64,000 nt of DNA, from assembly GCA_039621445.1 (NCBI GenBank), contig CP154956.1, positions 22,846,588-22,910,587 on the forward strand, read 5' to 3'. How positions within the stretch are numbered: the stretch's first letter is position 1; the number at the start of each line of letters is the position of its first letter. The stretch is from Euglena gracilis. Taxonomy: Eukaryota; Euglenida; Euglenophyceae; Euglenales. The notes beneath the pieces are model-generated. The model searched no databases. It saw only the letters and a list, made by a program, of their open reading frames with translations, and was not told the origin of the DNA. Shown piece by piece: positions 1 through 8,762 of the stretch. A program made the translations under genes and the position numbers.

Positions 1-1
1 G

Positions 2-817
2 TGCGGTTTACTCGGCATTGAGCAGCAGTTTTCCATTATATACCGCCCGAAAGGCAATGGTAGAGCCGAGGCAGCCGTGAAATCCGTTGTCAATATGCTT
101 CGCCTTTCACTGGCTGACTCGGGTAAGAATTGGTTATCCGTTCTTCATTGGTGTTTATTTTACATCAATACCTTGCCAGGGTTGGTATTACCACACTCAC
201 CGTACAAAATTGTTTTTGGACGAGACCCTCCGGCCATAGGGGATATCCCCTCGGAGAGACCCGCCCGAAGTAGCGTCAGCTGTGAAACGTGGTTTGCAGA
301 AGTGGAATCACTCCGCTCTGCAGTCCAATCACGTATCACAGAAATTCATTCCAACAAACGGAAATCGTTTTTACAAAACTTCAACACACCTGTGTATAGT
401 CCAGGTGACCGCGTGTGGGTACGGAATAACCGCACCCGCATGCAATCTTTCAAGCTAGATCCTCTTTGGCTCGGCCCATGCGAAATTTTGGAGAGGTTAG
501 GTAGTAGCGGGCGATATAAAGTTGCCTTGCCCAACGGGATTGAGGACGTCCATATGGACGACTTCAAACCGTACCTAAGCCCCCCAGACGGAAAAGCTAT
601 CCCCTGCCTATATTTCAAGCCCCGTTCCAGATTACCTGAAACGGACGACTTTGTGGTCGATAAGATAATAGACCACAAGGTCGACAGGGGTGTGCACTAC
701 TGGAAAGTTCGCTGGAAAGGGTATGTGCCAGAGGAGGACACTTGGGAGCCAGCATCCAGTTTTTTGTTGGATATATCCAGCAGGATTGGAAGCTGTGGAA
801 CAAGCGCAATAACATAG
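2..817 (+). pseudogene. pol: Pol C-terminal part: integrase end, GPY/F module, chromodomain (partial)
   Basis: The frame is open from base 2 and encodes the end of the integrase core (GNGRAEAAVK holds the catalytic Glu of the DDE triad), the GPY/F-like module (KLDPLWLGPCEIL, YKVALPNG) and a chromodomain (FVVDKIIDHK, YWKVRWKGY, EEDTWEP). The chromodomain would guide integration by binding modified histone tails. Relative to D, the run of six T at about 763 shifts the frame, so the tail reads SSRIGSCGTSAIT instead of the expected GYIQQDWKLWN-type end found in the next frame. This could be a real 1-2 base indel or a homopolymer error. The start lies outside the window. Confidence 0.85.
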
Positions 818-907
818 ACATAAACATAAACACTTTCTGAAACGATTTCGTTTTGGAGAATGCGTGTGTTTTATGTGAATGTTTCGCGTTTATACCCCCC
901 TGCACTT

Positions 908-932
908 CAATATTTCTCTATCTTTCTCGCAG
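908..932 (+). promoter_or_regulatory. Putative 3' splice acceptor before the third ORF (element A)
   Basis: A pyrimidine-rich stretch ends in CGCAG at 928-932, about 100 nt before the third-ORF start at 1034. The first ATG after this AG is the third-ORF start. The same arrangement appears in D (55966-55988) and in both family-B copies (minus strand at 17809 and 26812). This suggests the third ORF is translated from a spliced or trans-spliced mRNA. No donor was identified. Confidence 0.55.
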
Positions 933-1033
933 AGTTTTGATTAAGATAGAAGCCTTACTTTTTCAGTGCACCAGCACTCAAAGCGACTAAAAACAAGGTT
1001 ACCCTTAGTTGTCGTCGTCGTTCGGGTAGCATC

Positions 1034-4000
1034 ATGCTGCCTGGGCGCGGACCTGGACCAGGTCCACCATGGCCGCAGCCTTCTGGCGCGCCATACCCCC
1101 AGTACCCTCGGTATGCTGAGGCCCCGATTCCGGGTGCCCCACATGCCGAGAGGAGCGCAGCCCTGGTATTCGCCGCGGCTACCACAAGCCGGTCCGCATA
1201 TGCGGTACCAGATCCATCTGCCGTCCAGCAGCCGGCACCTCAGCCACCAGCGCAGCGCAGATCGCGCCTGCCCCCGTATGCGGGAGAGATGATCTTCCGC
1301 ACTACGGAGACGTTGGAGCGGGCGATGCGTATGTGCGCACACCCCCCAACGGAGCCCTTTATGCAGGCCCTTTGGGATGCATACTGCGCTCAGTTGTTGG
1401 TGGTAGCCAACACCCCTGTGGCTCAGTGGTGTCCCTGTGGTCAGGCCCTGATGACAGGGAGACGGTATTTCTCGTCGGCATCCGATTCCGGATTCGAGCC
1501 GGGCGAGACGATGATGGACCTGGGCGTGTATGTGCCGCCCGTGCTGCAAACGCAGACGCCGGTGGGATCCCACACCGTGCATATGCGTGAGCACACGCCC
1601 CCACCGGTAGGTGAGGCTGTGCATGTCCCACCTGTGATGACGAGAATCTTTGCTCGCCTGCCCTCGCCGCAGCGAATGCCGCCGCGCGAGCCGCCAGCGG
1701 AGCAATTTGTCTCGCGGTACGCGACGCACGCGGATTACCCGCGCGGCGCACGCGTGCTCCCAGCCGGACAGTCGGACGTGCCCCCTGAGGCATACGTCCA
1801 ACACATGTTCATGCACTGGATGCCTCAGGCATCATCGGTCGCCCCTGCCCCTGGCGTTGAGCCACGGAGGCAGGCGGAGCCCATAGTGGTGGAGGATGAA
1901 CCTCCCCACCGTGAGGCAGCCCGACCGCCCAGTGCAGCCCCTGTCCAGACTGGGGATGTCCCCCGTCGGCAGGAGGCTCCCTACTACCACATGGCACCTC
2001 CGGGAACCGAGCAGGATGAGCTTGCTCGGCATTTCCTGCAGGAGCCAGTATTCACGTCTGAAGAGCACCGGGCGAGGTATTACTCCTCGCTGGCCGCCCT
2101 TCAGGGCCGTGGATACACCCCGTACCATCCGTACCAACCGCAGCTGCGGGTGGCGACCCCGGTATTACCCGGTGAGCCCCCGGCAGGAGCGGCAGGATTA
2201 CCTGCCACCCTGAAGCGCGATAGGGTTACGGAGAACCTTACCCCACAGCCCAGGCGACCCAACCCACGGGACGCGGAAGGCAGTGCGGCAATGCAGGTGG
2301 AAGCCAGCCAGGATACCCCGGCTGGGCAACCACCGGCAGTGGCACAGGCAACGATGAGCCGTCCTGTTGCCGCAATGCCACCGCCGATCCCTCCGGTATG
2401 GAAGGAGCCGCGACCCCCTACGCCGAAACCAAGCCCACGCCAGGCTCCTAGCCAGCGCCCAGCCACGCCGTCACCGCGACGTGCAGCGGAACGGCAAGGT
2501 TCCTCCCCAGAGATGCAATGGGAAGGTACCGAACCGACTCCCGCCGCACCGAGCGCCCGACCCTCTGGTATTCGCCAGACAGGGAAGGACAAAGGTAAGG
2601 CTGAGGGCAAAGGCAAGGGAGAAGGCAAAGGCGTGGCCGGCAAAGGTAAGGGTGAGGGCAAGGGTGTGGGTACAGCCCGTGAGGAGGAGGAAGAACCAGC
2701 AGAAGTCCTCTCGGACTTTGAGCAAATGCTCAGGTTCAAGGAGGAGCTGGAGGACGAAGGCTGGCGAATGCAGCATGATTACCATGTTGCAGGAAACCGC
2801 CCCGTCACCCCTCCGGAGGCAGTCATCGAGGTGGTATTACACCACACCGAGAACAGAGTCAGACAATTCCATTACGGAATTGACCTGTACGCATTCGAAG
2901 GTGAAGGTGGCAGACACTTGCTGGATATCCAGCCGGGATTCTGGGAACTCTGGTTTTGGCTGGGATACCCCTGCCAGAACTGGGGTCTCTTCAGCGACTC
3001 CACTGGCCGCAGTTACCTGCACCAGTTAGGATTTCGGGACCAGCATGTGTTGGCCCGAAGGCTGAAGGCAATCTTAGACTGTATTCACACAGCCGGGCCC
3101 CTCGGTGTGCAGTGGAAATACTACCCACTGAACCCCGACATCGAACGCCTGATCGAGGTGTTGTGGTGCAACAACCTCCAGGTGTGGCTGGTGAGCCATT
3201 ACGGCTCCACCTTCCGCGTTAAGCGCGTTTCCCTGGCTTACCCACAGAGGTATGACCTCTGTTGTAAGTATTGCCGGCAGGAGTTTCCTGTCGACTTCTG
3301 GGGATTCGGCGTACGCGGAAGTCCTCCACCGCCTCGGGATAACCCGGGACTGGAGATGGGACGCCGCATGCTTATGCATGTGTGCCGCGACGCCCCGGAT
3401 GTCCAGGGCAAAAGTCGCCGCGTCCATAAGCAGCGTATTTTTATGCTGCAACAGTTCTGGTGGCGAGCCTGGACGACCTACGTCATGGAGGTGTATATAC
3501 ATCTCCGTGACCCTCAGGACGATAGGCCTGGTATGGAAAGCTTGCCACCAGACTACGGCGACCCCGTTGAGGGACCCCGTCGTCGTCGGGTTATCGCCGA
3601 CCTGCGCCCCAACTGGCACCTGGCCGGGATAGACCTGGAGGAACATTTGAGGCGACAGTTTGGCGGTACCCTCGACAGGGAGGTATTCCTCCAGCTGATG
3701 AATCACCCGAAGGCCATCGTCGACCTGGGTATGCCAATTCTGGCATGCGTGCAGGAGTTCGAGGACGGGTTTTTCGAGGTCTGGGAGGACACGCGTTACC
3801 GCGGCTTCCTGGGCCCGAACAGGCCTGCAAACGCTTGGGTGCAGCCATCATGGCCGCCACCCTGGCCCAACAGTGCCAGCAGCAACACCCTGTCCTTTTA
3901 CAGGCTGGCGGATGCCCAGGGATGCCGATGGCACCCCGACGATCCTCGTTCGCCCGAGGATCTGCGCGCCTTCATCGCCCCAGAGGATGAACCTCTGGCG

Positions 4001-4867
4001 CGAAGGAGACGGGAGGCGTCAGTCGCTTCCACCACCTCGATTCCGCGGCGGGAGGAACGCGACCGCAGCCCCTCCGTCACCATTCTGGAGGCAGCGCCGC
4101 CGTCTCCGACAGGAACGGCTGTATCATTCGTCTCTGCCCCGCGAGCGGCAGGGGAACCATCAGTTTCCCCGGCCCCCGCGACGGCTCCCGTCTGTCCACC
4201 GGTAGGTGGAGACCAGGAACTTCCTGAGGAGGAAGGTGAGAACGTGGATGATATCCTCTACGCTGCTCTGCATGCTCCGGCACAGACTAGGCCAGACGCA
4301 GCACCCGCAGGGGATATTCCTGTGGCTGCTACGCCTGTCCCAACGGCTGAGCCTCCAGCCGAGGTGACTGGTATGGTCGTCGAGGATATCCCCGAAGAAC
4401 CTACCAGCCCCGCAGCACGCACCTCATTGGGAGGCCGTGTGCTCGGCGCCGTAGTCACCGGCATTACTGCCGTGGCTGCCGCACTAACGCCACGAGGTGG
4501 AGGCGTAGCATCAAGCTCCGCCGCTGAGGTCGTGGAGACACCAGATATCGGTGCCCCCACACCCCCATCTCCGGCAGCAGTGCAACCACCATCAGGGGAT
4601 GAACCCCAGGCGACAGAGCCATCTGTCGCACCAGCTACAGCGGAAGATCAACCTCCCGTAGCACCTGCGCCAGCGGTTGTGGAGGATCAGCCTCCTTCCC
4701 AGACCGGATGTCGAAATGGAAGTGGAGGAGATACCCCCACGACCACCGACACCGCGCAGGGTCCCTGCCGTCCCGAGGACAATGGCAGAGTTTCTGGGAG
4801 CGCCAGCGCCTGTGGAAGCACCGATTCCGGTGACGACCACAGTGCCACGCTTCGTCGGACAGGATGA
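1034..4867 (+). CDS. Third ORF of element A, N-terminal 1277 aa (frame-broken)
   Basis: Homolog of the 1812-aa third ORF of D. It starts MLPG, as D does, in the same context (ATCATGCTGCC). Residues about 75-190 form the first conserved block (LPPYAGEMIFRT, MQALWDAYC, SGFEPGETMMDLGVYVPP). Next come a Pro/Ala/Gln-rich linker and a Lys/Gly run (KGKAEGKGKGEGKG, about 515-545). The second conserved block follows at about 570-880, with PGFWELWFWLGYPCQNWG, CCKYC, VDFWGFGVRG and MHVC. The rest is low-complexity and Pro/Ala/Glu-rich with repeated DEP motifs. The frame changes near 4690 into the ORF at 4677-6443; D reads through without a break, so this is decay or a sequence error. No known family was recognised. 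Cellular role unknown. Confidence 0.8.
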   Translation: MLPGRGPGPGPPWPQPSGAPYPQYPRYAEAPIPGAPHAERSAALVFAAATTSRSAYAVPDPSAVQQPAPQPPAQRRSRLPPYAGEMIFRTTETLERAMRMCAHPPTEPFMQALWDAYCAQLLVVANTPVAQWCPCGQALMTGRRYFSSASDSGFEPGETMMDLGVYVPPVLQTQTPVGSHTVHMREHTPPPVGEAVHVPPVMTRIFARLPSPQRMPPREPPAEQFVSRYATHADYPRGARVLPAGQSDVPPEAYVQHMFMHWMPQASSVAPAPGVEPRRQAEPIVVEDEPPHREAARPPSAAPVQTGDVPRRQEAPYYHMAPPGTEQDELARHFLQEPVFTSEEHRARYYSSLAALQGRGYTPYHPYQPQLRVATPVLPGEPPAGAAGLPATLKRDRVTENLTPQPRRPNPRDAEGSAAMQVEASQDTPAGQPPAVAQATMSRPVAAMPPPIPPVWKEPRPPTPKPSPRQAPSQRPATPSPRRAAERQGSSPEMQWEGTEPTPAAPSARPSGIRQTGKDKGKAEGKGKGEGKGVAGKGKGEGKGVGTAREEEEEPAEVLSDFEQMLRFKEELEDEGWRMQHDYHVAGNRPVTPPEAVIEVVLHHTENRVRQFHYGIDLYAFEGEGGRHLLDIQPGFWELWFWLGYPCQNWGLFSDSTGRSYLHQLGFRDQHVLARRLKAILDCIHTAGPLGVQWKYYPLNPDIERLIEVLWCNNLQVWLVSHYGSTFRVKRVSLAYPQRYDLCCKYCRQEFPVDFWGFGVRGSPPPPRDNPGLEMGRRMLMHVCRDAPDVQGKSRRVHKQRIFMLQQFWWRAWTTYVMEVYIHLRDPQDDRPGMESLPPDYGDPVEGPRRRRVIADLRPNWHLAGIDLEEHLRRQFGGTLDREVFLQLMNHPKAIVDLGMPILACVQEFEDGFFEVWEDTRYRGFLGPNRPANAWVQPSWPPPWPNSASSNTLSFYRLADAQGCRWHPDDPRSPEDLRAFIAPEDEPLARRRREASVASTTSIPRREERDRSPSVTILEAAPPSPTGTAVSFVSAPRAAGEPSVSPAPATAPVCPPVGGDQELPEEEGENVDDILYAALHAPAQTRPDAAPAGDIPVAATPVPTAEPPAEVTGMVVEDIPEEPTSPAARTSLGGRVLGAVVTGITAVAAALTPRGGGVASSSAAEVVETPDIGAPTPPSPAAVQPPSGDEPQATEPSVAPATAEDQPPVAPAPAVVEDQPPSQTGCRNGSGGDTPTTTDTAQGPCRPEDNGRVSGSASACGSTDSGDDHSATLRRTG

Positions 4868-6443
4868 ACCTGTTCGGCGACGGCCGGCTGAACAACCTCA
4901 GGAACGAGTGCCGACCCCTCGGAGCGTCATGCGCGACCCAGCGGTCAGTATGCCCGCTTCGCCCAGACGGCAAACGTCTACTCCGGCACCATCGGCTCCT
5001 GATACCAGGAGTAAGCCGCAGGCGTCGTCTCCTGATTCCGGGAGTGCGAAGCCGAAAGGAGGCAAACCGGGGGCTGCACCCTGTAAGCCCCCTTCCAAAG
5101 GCGGTGATGGGAAACCACCACCGAAAGGAGGCGCTGGAGGTCAGACTGGCGGACAGCCGAAAGGCCAAACGACAATGCACGACTATTCGGCCGTTGCATC
5201 GTCCGGGTACGGCCAGAGCAAACCGAAAGGTAAGGCTCGTGGTCGACAGACCCAGTCTTCCGCCGGATCGACGGATGAGGAGCAGGATGAACCTGCTTCA
5301 CCTCCTGTGTCTGCGGATGCCCAGCTCTGGACCCAGGATATCCTGACCAGACTAGGTAACGTGGAAGAGAGGACGAAGAAACTGGCTGCTATCAGGCATC
5401 AGACAGGGTCACTGAATCGATGGATTCAGCCCCTCTTCGTCCGCGGAGAACCTTTCCACTATGTCCCGGAACATACCAGGACATTCTGGAACAGGCGCTC
5501 ACCCAGAGTACTGGCACAGTACTTTGGCGAGGACTGCGTGTTGGATTTCCAGCACGGCACGTCCTTTGCCTGGACGTGCACCGTGTGCCACCATGTGCGG
5601 CACAACCAACCGCTTGTGCATGTGTGCAAGCGGCAGGTGCAATCCTCGTGGTTCCATCACAGGGCATATGTGCCGAACTGTGTGGCGCTCGTATGTGGCG
5701 AGTGCCTGAATGCCTGGAAGCACAGCTTGAACTACTCCTACAGTGAGAATTCTCACGACAGGGATATCCCTGCCTTGTGCATCAACTGTATAGGAGGCAA
5801 GTTCGTGCAGACTGCTGATGGAGCAGTCACCACCATTGTCTCCCAGCACTGGGAGACACTGGAGAAGTGGAAGAAGGAGTACAAGCAGGTGGAAGGCCGC
5901 CTGAAGCACTCCGACTTCCGAAAGGTAGAAAGCTACCGCCACACGGGAATGGCCCGTGAGTTCCAAATCGACGCTGGGGCAATGCGCCTCGCCGTCGAGG
6001 AACACGCCAAGGTAAGAATGCCTTACCTCTGGACTGATGGCGACTGGGAGACACAGGTTTACCCCCTGTTCTCCAAGCGTCAGCATGGCGGATACGCCTT
6101 GCCACTGTGGCCTCCTGAAGAACACGATTTGGTGGACTTCAGAGGTTGGTTGGCGGCTGTATTACGGCCCCATACCGCAAGAGCTCGGACAGCGAGGTGG
6201 ATGTATGACATCAACTTCAAGCAGACCCCGGGGATGCCCCCGCAGGTGCCTGCGAATCGCCCCCGGATGAATTACATCATCTGGCCGGTGATGCTGCCCA
6301 GAGTTTTCTGGGAGCAACTCCAACGGTATCTTCAGCATCATGCTGAACGTACCATGGAGAAGCTGCCGGATAATTGGATCAAGGATTGGGAGACCCCTTC
6401 CTTTGATTTTTTACGATCCGGAGCTCAACACCATTCGGAGTGA
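4677..6443 (+). CDS. Third ORF of element A, C-terminal part (second frame, plus tail to 6558)
   Basis: This continues the third ORF one frame over. It carries a Pro/Lys/Gly-rich stretch and then the third conserved block: LNRWIQPLF, RSPRVLAQYFGE, and a cysteine cluster (CTVC, HVC, NCVALVCGEC followed by W, and CINC). The order and the C-x2-C-x3-W step resemble a RING-type cross-brace zinc domain, but this is inference. A C-terminal block follows (YRHTGMARE, YLW, LPLWPPEEHD, LRPHT, IIWPVMLPRVFWEQL). A run of six T near 6400 shifts the frame again. The expected end (EDPLGDPQHDYWREV, stop at 6558) lies in the frame open from 6340 to 6558. Both breaks could be repaired by single-base changes. 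Confidence 0.8.
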   Translation: MWRISLLPRPDVEMEVEEIPPRPPTPRRVPAVPRTMAEFLGAPAPVEAPIPVTTTVPRFVGQDEPVRRRPAEQPQERVPTPRSVMRDPAVSMPASPRRQTSTPAPSAPDTRSKPQASSPDSGSAKPKGGKPGAAPCKPPSKGGDGKPPPKGGAGGQTGGQPKGQTTMHDYSAVASSGYGQSKPKGKARGRQTQSSAGSTDEEQDEPASPPVSADAQLWTQDILTRLGNVEERTKKLAAIRHQTGSLNRWIQPLFVRGEPFHYVPEHTRTFWNRRSPRVLAQYFGEDCVLDFQHGTSFAWTCTVCHHVRHNQPLVHVCKRQVQSSWFHHRAYVPNCVALVCGECLNAWKHSLNYSYSENSHDRDIPALCINCIGGKFVQTADGAVTTIVSQHWETLEKWKKEYKQVEGRLKHSDFRKVESYRHTGMAREFQIDAGAMRLAVEEHAKVRMPYLWTDGDWETQVYPLFSKRQHGGYALPLWPPEEHDLVDFRGWLAAVLRPHTARARTARWMYDINFKQTPGMPPQVPANRPRMNYIIWPVMLPRVFWEQLQRYLQHHAERTMEKLPDNWIKDWETPSFDFLRSGAQHHSE

Positions 6444-6598
6444 ATCAGCTCCGCCGCGTTCCCCACGCCAACTGGAGTTGTTTGAGGACCCATTAGGGGA
6501 CCCCCAACACGACTACTGGCGTGAGGTCCGCGAACATCCAGCCGATAAAGGCAGGTGAGGTGTCTGTCAGCGCCAATGCGGCGCCTTTCAGCACCCTC

Positions 6599-6675
6599 GT
6601 CAGGTATTCGCCTGACACCCTGTTTGGGTATTCGCCCGAACAGCCCCTTCGAAGACCCTTTGCGGTATTCGCCGC
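6599..6675 (+). repeat. Three micro-hairpins with identical TATTCG loop and different stems
   Basis: Three short inverted repeats lie in a row at the end of the third ORF and the start of the 3'UTR. The arms are GTCAGG/CCTGAC (6599-6616), TGTTTGGG/CCCGAACA with one mismatch (6621-6642) and GCGG/CCGC (6662-6675). All three enclose the same six bases, TATTCG. A fourth copy inside the third ORF at 2564-2579 has arms TCTGG/CCAGA. Confidence 0.85.
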
Positions 6676-7373
6676 TAGTAAGTTCCCACCGGGATGCTGC
6701 CATGTGCAGGATTCCGTGCGCATGCATGCACACCCCTCTCCCCTCTCCCCTCTCGCGGGCGTGCGACACGCAGCGCACAGGGCCGACAGCCTCTTTTCCT
6801 TTCTCTTTCTTTTCTTTTCGGCCGTTTGAGGCCTTAAGGCTGCCAGACAGCACAACTTTTCTGGCCTAAGCCAACCCCCCACTCCTCTCTACTTTTCCCC
6901 CCGGGGCAAATGCTGTCGCCGGCAGTTGGTTTTGTAGAGTAGGATTTCCTTTTGCGTGGTCAGGTTTGACTGGCCATGCGCCCTGCCCAGGTTTGACTGG
7001 TCAGAGGTCCCCTCCTTCCACACCCTCCCCATGGGTTTTCCTGGAATGCCCATGGACCCAACCCCAAGTGCCTTGGGCACTCCCAAACTGGGGGGATGGG
7101 TTTGCTTGGCAAGGAAACCTGCCAGCCCCATTTTCCCCAATGGGCTATAATATACTATACACCCATAAGCCACCGCAAAATAGGTGAAACCATTTTGCGC
7201 GTTTTGGGCTTTTTGGGTCCCCTCCTTTTCGCCCCCCCCCCTTTGAGTGGACCCCTGTGCGACGGAAAGGGCCCCTGTGGATGTGCCAGGGTGCACCTCC
7301 CACAGACCAGGTCTGTGTCCGAAACCCCTGTGGCCAGAATGCCTGGTCCAAAGGGGAAATCGGGCATAGCCCT

Positions 7374-7383
7374 GGGAGGGGGA
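7374..7383 (+). other. Polypurine tract of element A
   Basis: GGGAGGGGGA lies directly before the LTR and would prime plus-strand DNA synthesis. The identical tract precedes the 3' LTR of D (62400-62409). A small hairpin GGGC-ATA-GCCC lies just upstream. Confidence 0.85.
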
Positions 7384-7698
7384 TGTGTACCAGGCGTATG
7401 CTTCTGTCCCTTTCCGTTGAGGAAGTTAGGATGGAAGCAGATCCTATTAGGATTTCCTAATGGGGGCCCCTTCTCTCTCCACAGGTGGTATTCTTATTCT
7501 GTTTGTCTTTCCTTTTCTCCGGACCGGACTTGGTTATCCAGTCTGTCATCCCTGCATTGCTCCGTGCTTTGCTTCTTGGGAAGTGGGAAAAGGGTTTTTA
7601 CTGTTGCTCTGATTTTCAGTTCCCAAGTAGGTGCGCCAAGGCGAAAGCGAAGGCTTTTTGGGAATTGGGAAAGGGGAATTGGGAATCAGACGTACACT
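7384..7698 (+). repeat. 3' LTR of element A (315 bp)
   Basis: Starts TGTGTACCAGG and ends ACGTACACT, like the LTRs of D and family B. It shares with D the blocks CACAGGTGGTATTCTT, TGCTTTGCTTCTTGGG and GCGCCAAGGCGAAAGCGAA, but is 114 bp shorter. No clear TATA box. The sequence after it (TTTGCCCGCGGCGG) resumes a family-B third ORF. The matching 5' LTR is outside the window, so the target duplication cannot be checked. Confidence 0.85.
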
Positions 7699-8418
7699 TT
7701 TTGCCCGCGGCGGAATCGCCTTTGACTTTCAAACTAATTCCGGCGGAATAAATCTCCTGAACTCACAGAAAGTGAGATAGGTGATGTCCAAATGCAAGAA
7801 CCAATATACTTACCACAACAACGCTTTTCCTCTCCCACCACGCGTGCCACCTGCCCGGAACTGGGAGGCTAGTATGCCATCACAATACGCTATGCAGGCC
7901 GAAGAGCCATACAAAAACTATACCGACGAGATGGTCAAAGAGCCTTATGACGAGTATACAACGGCAGAACCAGAGCCGGAGTATACCATGGAAACAGACG
8001 AATCACCTCAACCAGCCCCTCTACCACTACAACCCGTACAAACTCAACCATCTGAAAAATCTCAGCCGCAACCCATAGTGGACAATATTCACTATGAACG
8101 AGTGCCACAATCTGCGGATTTCGCTTACACAACCAAGGGCGAACAATACCTTCCCCTTGACGAAATTTACGAACTTGGATCCCATTTGGAACCACGCAAC
8201 AATGGTTATTGCCTGACTATCCACCTGAACGACATGGATACGAACATTATTCAGAATGGGTTGGTACCATTCTGAAACCACACATAACCCGCTGTGCCTG
8301 TGCATCCCGCGCGCACAACTTTGATTTCAACGCTCCCCTAGACTTACGTCCAACTGAAATGACCTTGGTACAAGACCCACACATGGTTGAGTACTTCAAG
8401 GAAACCCGCAAACGTTGA
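7699..8418 (+). pseudogene. Internally deleted third ORF of family B
   Basis: Pieces in order: 7699-7751 is a third-ORF C-region fragment (reads GGIAFDFQ-like, compare 44668-44708). From about 7751 it jumps to the N-terminal conserved block end (ELTESEIGD-like) and Pro/Gln/Glu-rich linker (EEPYKNYTDEMVKEPYDEYT). At about 8190, after GSHL, it jumps to the C-terminal region (YCLT, EWVGTILKPHITRCACASRAHN in another frame). At about 8335 a further deletion joins to the last codons (PTEMTLVQDPHMVEYFKETRKR, stop at 8418). An ORF of 164 aa at 7781-8275 crosses the joins but is a by-product of deletion, not a gene. Confidence 0.75.
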
Positions 8419-8762
8419 GGGTTTCCTGCCTCATACAAGCAGCTACGGCTGAAATGGGCGTAGTCCCACATGATGACTGAAGTCTCGAGCGCAAATACGC
8501 ACCTCATCATCGCGTTCAACACCGTTTCAAGACACAATGGCGGAATGACCTTACGTTCGGTCGATAACACGTTGATCGCGAAGATTCAAGACCACAAAGA
8601 CACTACGGTGTCAAGTAAGAAGACACACAAAGCACAGCATGCGCGCCAGAATTCTTTTGCGCTTTGTGCGCCAAACGCGGTAACCGTAATTGTGAACCAG
8701 ACAATGGTGTCCTGGTACTGTCTCCCTGAACCGGGGACTGTGCCTGGCATCCCAACTGGCCC
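8419..8762 (+). other. Family-B 3'UTR fragment fused to gag
   Basis: Matches the 3'UTR at 45244-45590 (GAGGGTTTCCTGCCTC, GCTACGGCTGAAATGGGCGTAG, AGAATTCTTTTGCGC). It stops at about 8762 before the polypurine tract and is joined straight to gag sequence (CACTACAACAGCAATTTC). PPT, LTR and leader are therefore missing between two tandem elements. Confidence 0.7.

Larger units (their letters stand above)
6559..7383 (+). other. 3'UTR of element A
   Basis: No coding capacity was recognised. It shares blocks with the 3'UTR of D: GGCTGCCAGACAGC at about 6837, CTGGCCTAAGCCA, GCTGTCGCCGGCAGT at about 6911, a TTTTGCGCGTTTTGGGC block at about 7192, and the final GAAATCGGGC..AGCCCTGGG stretch before the polypurine tract. 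The two GCTG-type blocks are near-inverted repeats and could pair. It also contains pyrimidine-rich and C/G homopolymer runs. Confidence 0.6.
1..7698 (+). mobile_element. LTR retrotransposon A (Ty3/gypsy, chromodomain type), 3' part
   Basis: The window opens inside the integrase of a Ty3/gypsy element. The rest follows in order: integrase C-terminus and chromodomain, a giant third ORF (broken), 3'UTR, polypurine tract and a 315-bp LTR ending at 7698. The 5' part lies outside the window. Immediately after the LTR comes sequence matching family-B third-ORF DNA (compare 44660-44720), so A was inserted into an older family-B element. Pol is about 89% identical by eye to element D, while the third ORF is much more diverged. 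A and D are sister subfamilies. Confidence 0.9.

Noticed and set aside
6889-7300. Antisense and sense ORFs in the 3'UTR of A (for example 7096-7725)
   Set aside because: They lie across 3'UTR, PPT and LTR, are not conserved in D, and have no domain.
7781-8275. 164-aa ORF as a small accessory gene
   Set aside because: It spans two deletion junctions of the third ORF, and the similar ORF at 19852-20499 ends differently; a by-product of rearrangement.
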